From Hyperoplus lanceolatus (taxonomy: Eukaryota; Chordata; Actinopteri; Uranoscopiformes; Ammodytidae): 64,000 nucleotides of DNA. The translations under genes and the position numbers were made by a program. The stretch spans positions 3,846,001-3,910,000 of the forward strand of contig CM049404.1 of assembly GCA_026929865.2 (NCBI GenBank), in the 5' to 3' direction. A model generated the notes under the pieces. That model was not told the origin of the DNA, did not search any database, and worked only from the letters and a program-made list of their open reading frames with translations. Numbering within the stretch: position 1 is the first letter of the stretch; each line of letters begins with the position of its first letter. Positions 58,211-64,000 of the stretch are shown piece by piece.

Positions 58211-59335
58211 CCCTTAGGGCCCGTTATAAGATTAGGCACACTTGTACCGCTAAGGTCCCTAATATGGACATTTCATTGAGGTAGCTATAAAAAATGATAC
58301 ATTATTTTTTTGCCAATTCTTTTCCCCTACATCCGACCTAACTATTAGTTTTAAATATTCATGAATTTTAAAAGATTTAACCCTTTAAATGCCAGGTTTT
58401 AGTCATGATACCATCGAATTTTAGAAGAAAAAAACTGAAAAAATTAATTATTTTCAAAATACTACATGCAAACTACTTTTTTTTGTGTTGATTTATTAGG
58501 CCTGGGATATGTCAATGATGAGCAGGAAAACTGATTTTCAGGCATTATTATTTTTTGTGCAGTGTGAAATACTCACTCGAACCGCTAAGGTCCGTAAAAT
58601 GGACATTTCATTGAGGTAGCTATAAAAAGTGTTATACATTCTTTATTTCTTTTACTTTTTTTTCGCCAATTCTTTTTCTTTTTTAAAATATTCATGAATT
58701 TTAAAAGATTTTAACCCTTTAATTGACAGGTTTTTGTCATGATGCCATCGTATTTTGGATTAAAAAAACTGATTATTTTTATTATTTTCAATATACTACA
58801 TGCAAACACTTTTTTTGTGTTGAATTATTAGGCCTAGGATATGTCAATGCTGAGCAGCAACACAGATTTTTAGGCATTATTATTTTTTGTACAGTGTCTT
58901 ACACTCACACCGCTAAGGTACGTAAAATGGACTTTTCAAAAAGGTAGCTATAAAGAATATTATACATCGATATTTTTCAAACTTTTTTAGATTTTTAAAC
59001 CAACATCAGTACTCATCATAAATTTAATTTCTGTGTTAGGAAAAGAACCTCACCTGCAGTCCATGTACATTTTCCACTTTTTTTTATTATCCAGAAGTGA
59101 ACAGTGAACGAGCCAGGAACAGTGTAAATAGCCTGTTTTTTCTCCATATGCCAAATATGGTAAAAATGACGTAATATGGTGGAGAGTAGTACAAATTATC
59201 AATTCCAAGGTAGAAGCCCAGATTGACACCCAGATATAAAAAAAATGCATCAATTATGCTTTAATGGCAGTGGGTTGAAAAAATGGTGTTTGAATGGGTG
59301 TTAATGGACGTTTTATGGACCTTAGCAGTCTGAAT
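58211..59335. repeat. Tandem array of about 330 bp units with inverted end motif
   Basis: The motif ACCGCTAAGGTCCGTAAAAT recurs at 58246, 58581 and 58909 (spacings 335 and 328 bp). Each is followed by the same body: GGTAGCTATAAA, then TTAACCCTTTAA in the first two units, CATGATGCCATCG-like sequence and a TGTCAATG block. The motif appears inverted near 59310-59331 (TTATGGACCTTAGCAG). The left boundary is TTAA-CCCTTAGGGCCCG. It may be a piggyBac-like element with a duplicated interior; no right TTAA partner was found. Confidence 0.75.
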
Positions 59336-59940
59336 GTAACTCTTGTTTGTATACAGTGTATTTTAGCCTCACTGTAGGAGCTGAGCTGGAAATAACATTA
59401 TGATATAAAAATACACTTTCTTACCAGATTTCATGCCATATGCATGAACACAGCCAAAATTATCAGAACATTTTAAATTAAATGTCCGTAAAATGGACTA
59501 AAGGAGTCAAGCTACCCACTTATTATAAATCTCTAGTGCTGAGTTAGTACCAACTCAATCAGCAGTCCAATTTATAGCCACCTTTAGGTTGTGATTTACC
59601 TCCCTGTGTTCTGATCCTCATTTTAATTATTGGGTTTTCACTTTTAAGTGGCTGCAAAGCTGAATTACTGACTCTGGTAGGATGTGCAAGACACGCACAT
59701 TTGATATTTTATTTCCTGGAATTGTCTAAGGTAAATCATTAGTTGAAGTGAGTAAGATTTACGTTACTAGGTTTCTTAATGACATTTCAAATATGAATAC
59801 CACTCTACTCACAGAATTAGTCATAAAAGTATCACCGTAAGTGTTTAGATGATTGTATTCACGTTGGTAAATCAATCAGTGTGCATTTTATTTACACCCA
59901 GCATTGCCACTTTAAAATATTGCAGGACTAGCCAGCATTA
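59336..59940. other. nphp4 intron, nothing recognised
   Basis: One more TGTCCGTAAAATGGACTAAA near 59482 may be a stray piece of the array. Confidence 0.45.
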
Positions 59941-59959
59941 GACACATGCACGCACGCAC

Positions 59960-60016
<57 letters not shown>
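59960..60016. repeat. (CA)n microsatellite
   Basis: About 25 CA units, followed by three copies of CCAAACA. Confidence 0.95.
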
Positions 60017-60121
60017 AAACACCAAACACCAAACAGTCACTGACAAGGACTATAATGTGCAATATTGAAAATAACTCTTTTAATTTTTAGCCTACTACTG
60101 ACGGCAGTTGTATCTTGTTAA

Positions 60122-63053
60122 AGGCCCTGGCAACCCAGAGACCTAAATATATGACATTAATATTGTGTTTCTCTACAAGCTGTTTGCAGTTATCCAATTA
60201 AAAATTTATTTTCATAAATATTATAAAATTTCGTCTAAAAAACTGCTTTTTTGCTGTCTAGAACATTTTGCAGGGCGGTGTGGGCGTGGTCAATAACGTT
60301 CTGTAAGGGAACGTTCTCTCACTCACGGTGCTGAGCAGGTTTAGCCCAGTTCAGACCAAAGATTCGCCACACAACGAAACGCAAACTTGAAAATGTTGCA
60401 AATGCTCAACGAGCCTGACTGGCAGTTCACACTGCTGCACGGGCTGCACGTAGCTGGTTTCCCTAGCAACGGTGAATGCTTTGGCACAGCTGAGAGCGCA
60501 GCTCAGAATCACTTGCATCCTGCTAGAAAGTAACTTATTATTATTAGCCTATATAGGCTAGCTTTGCAATTAGTTGTATGCTATTTTTTCCCCACCACAA
60601 CCGCAACCTATTTGAAACAAGTGTCTGTGTCACAATGAAAATATATAAAAATATCTCTGTCTCATATTTATTGTTAGACTATCTCTTATTAGTTTATTTC
60701 CCATTTAACTTGCAAAAAATCCCCTATCTTATTTTAGGCATTTGTATTTTTAAAATCAGATTTTTCTGTGGATAGGAGTGGGAATAGAGAGAGAGAAACG
60801 GAGTCTGATTATGTTTCTCATCACGTGAGCTGATGCATATAGGCTACGGTTCAACAGTGTGGAGACTCGCTGTTTAAGTACGCTACAGGCATAGCCGCGG
60901 AAACATATTCTCAGAAGGGAGTGCTGACAAAAAAAGCTCTGCCTGCACTTCAATAATAACTCGCTACATTGATTAAAAAAATGCATCACCAATGCAATAT
61001 TGTTACATGCAGCGGTGACACATGCCGTATTGGGCCGATTAGCCTATAAGAAGGGGTTTCCCCCTGGGAATAGGTCGTAAAAAGTCGGGTCGTTTTATAT
61101 TCGGGGTCTAATATTCAGCGTCCAGTTATGGACTGACCGTTACCAGAGCGATCATTAAGCTTCAGGGCTTGTGTCCAACTTGTTTTATTTTTCGGGTGGA
61201 GCACTGGCTGCCACTCAGATGCGGCCGACAGAGGTGTGTGCTTGGATAGAGAACGAAGTGACGAGAGGAAAACCAGGCACGTGAAATGGCCCCACATCCC
61301 CAGCACTGAATTCAAAGCCTCGACTCATTATGTTGTGAGTCGACGTGTCAGAGGCATGAAGCGGGGCAGCGATCGACGTCGCGCAGTCAGTTAGGAGACA
61401 TGTCTCTGTGTATCAGGGCTCGGGACATGCAATCGGCTCGTGAAAGCATGTCCCCTCTGCAACGTTAACATGCAGGAATCCCCGGTGATCATTTAGTCTT
61501 AAACCACATTTTTCTGCACGGCGGCTCGGCGAGGGCTCACTGTGAACGTCACCATCACAGTGTTTCACCGGGGTGCGCGCTGCTTCGCTCAGACGGGGCT
61601 TTGAGTGTAGGCTCAGGCGCAAAGAGACTGTCTGTATCACTTGCGCGGCACCAGAGAGATGGCATAGAATTGTTTTTATAGTCTTTAAGAATCGCGTGAC
61701 GTGTGAAAACAAAACTCCAAGCCAAAATTCGAATTTGAAATTTTCTAACGAGAAGTCCAATGTAGGGTGAATTCGGGTAATGTGGGACATTGGGTAATCT
61801 GGGACACCTAAGCTTAAGTGTGTTTATTTCCCTTCCTATACAATTTTTTTTCACAAGACTTTTACTATTGGTTTAGCATGGATGTCATGTGACTGAAATG
61901 ATATGACATGATAAGATTGATGTCACAGGAAGGGGTGGGGCATTGATCAAACAGACGCTCTCCTTGGATTTGCAAGAATAGGTCAGTGACATAGGATTCT
62001 GATGAATGTAATGCTAAGGATATAAACCTGTAATAAGCAACAAATGTTCCTATTTTTTTTACATAATTATGTTTGTGATATGTTCAAGCAACAACATATG
62101 CAATAATATTTTGAAAATGTGTTTTAGATTTATTTTTTTCAATCATTTTGTTGTCGTCCCAGATTATCAAATATGATTAATAATCTGGGACAGCATGGTT
62201 TGGGTAATCTGGGACAGTCATTTAAATGATCCAAATTGGAAAAATATTCATTTACAGTGCTTAACTACTAATGCAAAGTACAATACAATAGCCTATCTCA
62301 TAAAATATATAAAAATATATGACCTATAATGTGCAAAATTCAATGCATTAGGCCTACAGAGTACAATGGCCCCACAATGTCAGGAAAAGAGACTACGACT
62401 GAAAGACAATGTTTTGAATGATTGCACATGATTGCACATGGTAGATCAATTCATCAAGTGTACAATGTATTTGACTTATTCAGCTTTCTTTTTGTCATTT
62501 TTCCACAATGCTTGTATAGGACTTGTTGATAGTGAGGCTAAATTGCAGAAAATACGGTGATTTAGGCTTTTTTTTAAAGGCTAATACAACTGTCCCAGAT
62601 TACAACGTCACCTGTCCCAGATTATCAAATTTAGGCCGAATATTTAATTTGTCACAAATAACTCTAATAGTTGTGGCATGTCTCTTCTTGGTATCATATC
62701 TAAAAAAAAAATTCTTCTGGTGTTGTAGAAAACATTTTACAGATTTCAGAAATGTATAATATGTTGAGATTATGTGTTGGATAGATATCGCAATAGGTCG
62801 CTGAAGTCAAAATTGCGAAAATCGTCCCACATTACCCGAATTCACCCTATGTTGGAGTGGAGATGCGTGTGAAAACGGCTTGTCATGCGACATTCGAATC
62901 AGGATTTTTCAAATGCTCGACCAACTGACATGGAAGTATGTTTGCGGGGGGTTGGCAGCTATTCCTAAAACCTTTCATAGACATATTAAAATTCATTTTA
63001 CTCCCCAAATAACATAGTTACAAGGATTTAGTGGATTTGGGTTGCCAGGGCCT
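60122..63053. mobile_element. TTAA-flanked transposon (AGGCCCTGGCAACCCA ends) holding F3
   Basis: Perfect 16 bp inverted ends AGGCCCTGGCAACCCA between TTAA sites (60118-60121 and 63054-63057). Length 2,932 bp including the F3 insertion (61765-62847). No transposase recognised in the remaining 1.85 kb. TTAA with AGG-start ends recalls Kolobok-like or other non-piggyBac TTAA elements; not assigned. Confidence 0.85.
61765..62847. mobile_element. Family F3 DNA transposon (TA-flanked, GGGTGAATTCGGGTAA ends)
   Basis: Inverted ends GGGTGAATTCGGGTAATGTG and its complement, with TA on both sides (61763-61764 and 62848-62849). Length 1,083 bp. GTAATCTGGGACA or its complement TGTCCCAGATTA recurs at about 61793-61806, 62156-62167, 62180-62192, 62203-62217, 62591-62602 and 62613-62624. 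No coding region recognised. Confidence 0.88.
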
Positions 63054-63239
63054 TTAACGTGTGTCTGAATTGATTTGTCTGTCATTGTCTTATGTTGGTG
63101 TGATTATAACTTTGTTTGTTGCTGTTTTAATGAGAGTGCAACACAAATTTATATTGTAGCAACACAATGGCAAATAGACTTTCTTATGTCCTCCATGTTA
63201 TTTTCTGACTCCTCCTTCTTCACTCCGTCTCTCTGACAG

Positions 63240-63427
63240 AATACCGACGGCGGGCGTGGGTCCTGATTGGCCCGACAATGTCTACTTCACCTTCCAGTTC
63301 TACCGCTTTCCACCAATCACGTCGCAGCAGCTCAAACTGCTGACCAGTGACAAGGTCCAGCAGAAAGCCAGTCATCCACTCCCCTGTGTGCTGGCCCTTA
63401 TCAACAAGGATGGCACTGTCAGCTCTG
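63240..63427 (+). CDS. nphp4: nphp4 exon, internal (last in window)
   Basis: A 188 bp exon after CGTCTCTCTGACAG, ending AGCTCTG|GTAAGG; start phase 2, end phase 1. It reads IPTAGVGPDWPDNVYFTFQF, then FYRFPPITSQQLKLL and VLALINKDGTVSS. The human protein has SWPKTVYFTFQFYRFPP and SRDGTFDAG at matching places. The VYFTFQFYRFPP block looks like a beta-rich, C2-like edge and is the most conserved piece in the window. The downstream exon is beyond 64000 or in unread sequence. Confidence 0.94.
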
Positions 63428-64000
63428 GTAAGGATCCGCCCCGCTTCACTGTCCATACTTTAATTTTGCTCCTGTGTATAGCCCCAAGCTAACTACCAAC
63501 AGTTTACTATGGGCATTAAAGACAACTGGTGCTATTTTTTCTAGTTTATCAAAGTGGACAATAATCTGGAGTTAAAGTTGAGTTGGTTTCAAATCCATGC
63601 TGTTTGGTAGCGCTGCCCAAGTCCATCATTGGAATCATCAATCTGAACCGACGCAGCAGACGTAAATTCTTCAAGTCGCGATTATTATAATTTTTAATTT
63701 TTTTCGGTCAGTCATTGTGCATTATCAGTGAAACAGAATTAAAGCAAAACCCTGACGTAATCATGCCAGGCCAGTGTCACGTCAAAAACCATTGACAGAA
63801 CATAGTGATCATTCACCTTGAGCATCTTTCTTGAGCGAGTGACACAACTAAACTGGAAATGGCAAAAGCGAAGAACCAATGCGAATTCAAATGTTTGCGT
63901 TCACTGTATTGATGCTCCTCCGTTCGGCGTAGTACTGGTGTAGTAAAGCCTTTTAAACAAACCAAACCCTTTCTAGCCCGCAGGCATCTCAGATGTATTT
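63428..64000. other. nphp4 intron to window end, nothing recognised
   Basis: No supported feature. Confidence 0.5.

Noticed and set aside
1..64000. Endogenous virus or LTR retrotransposon
   Set aside because: I saw no LTR pair, gag/protease/integrase motifs or viral genes; all reverse transcriptases here are of the non-LTR type.

Overview
This window is vertebrate nuclear DNA, most likely from a ray-finned (teleost) fish. The signs are long introns, dense (CA)n/(GT)n microsatellites, tRNA-derived SINEs of a kind common in fish, CR1/L2/Rex1-like LINE fragments, a Tc1-like transposon of a widespread fish lineage, and many hAT, PIF/Harbinger and TTAA-flanked MITEs. I see no bacterial, organellar or viral genes.

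The only host gene I can support is the middle of nphp4 (nephrocystin-4, a ciliary transition-zone protein) on the + strand. Seven exons lie at 19450-19674, 21422-21560, 25056-25108, 35190-35333, 49093-49250, 55820-56011 and 63240-63427. They have AG acceptors and GT donors, their phases join without a break, and the joined product keeps landmarks of vertebrate nephrocystin-4 (GPG-LSxSQLAA, QLQELPFTPxHAP, TEPVxFxPQ, VYFTFQFYRFPP). The start and end of the gene lie outside the window. Coding sequence totals about 1.1 kb of the 44 kb from first to last exon; the rest is intron.

Layout. 1-1087: 3' part of a Tc1 element. 1100-2339: TA-flanked element of family F1. 2360-2540: SINE. 3087-4918: a MITE split by a 1.6 kb hAT. 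5575-6522: family F2. 9191-10880: TTAA MITE split by a PIF/Harbinger element. 13002-13629: Harbinger MITE. 13921-14132 and 14880-15498: further MITEs. 16720-18540: LINE on the - strand. 19450-25108: three nphp4 exons, with a hAT and two TTAA MITEs between them. 26-35 kb: microsatellites and SINEs, then the fourth exon. 36-43 kb: MITEs and simple repeats. 43.4-48.6 kb: a LINE split by a Harbinger element that is itself split by a hAT. 50.8-52.6 kb: second LINE. 53.1-54.9 kb: TTAA MITE holding a second F1 copy. 55820-56011: sixth exon. 58.2-59.3 kb: tandem array of about 330 bp units. 60.1-63.05 kb: TTAA element holding family F3. 63240-63427: last visible exon.

The most interesting signal is the trio F1/F2/F3. 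They have different sequences, but all are flanked by TA, all begin GGG with TAA at positions 14-16 of the end, and all carry the segment next to the end again internally in both orientations. I cannot place them in a superfamily from sequence alone. The nested insertions, dated by exact target-site duplications, give a readable order of transposition.
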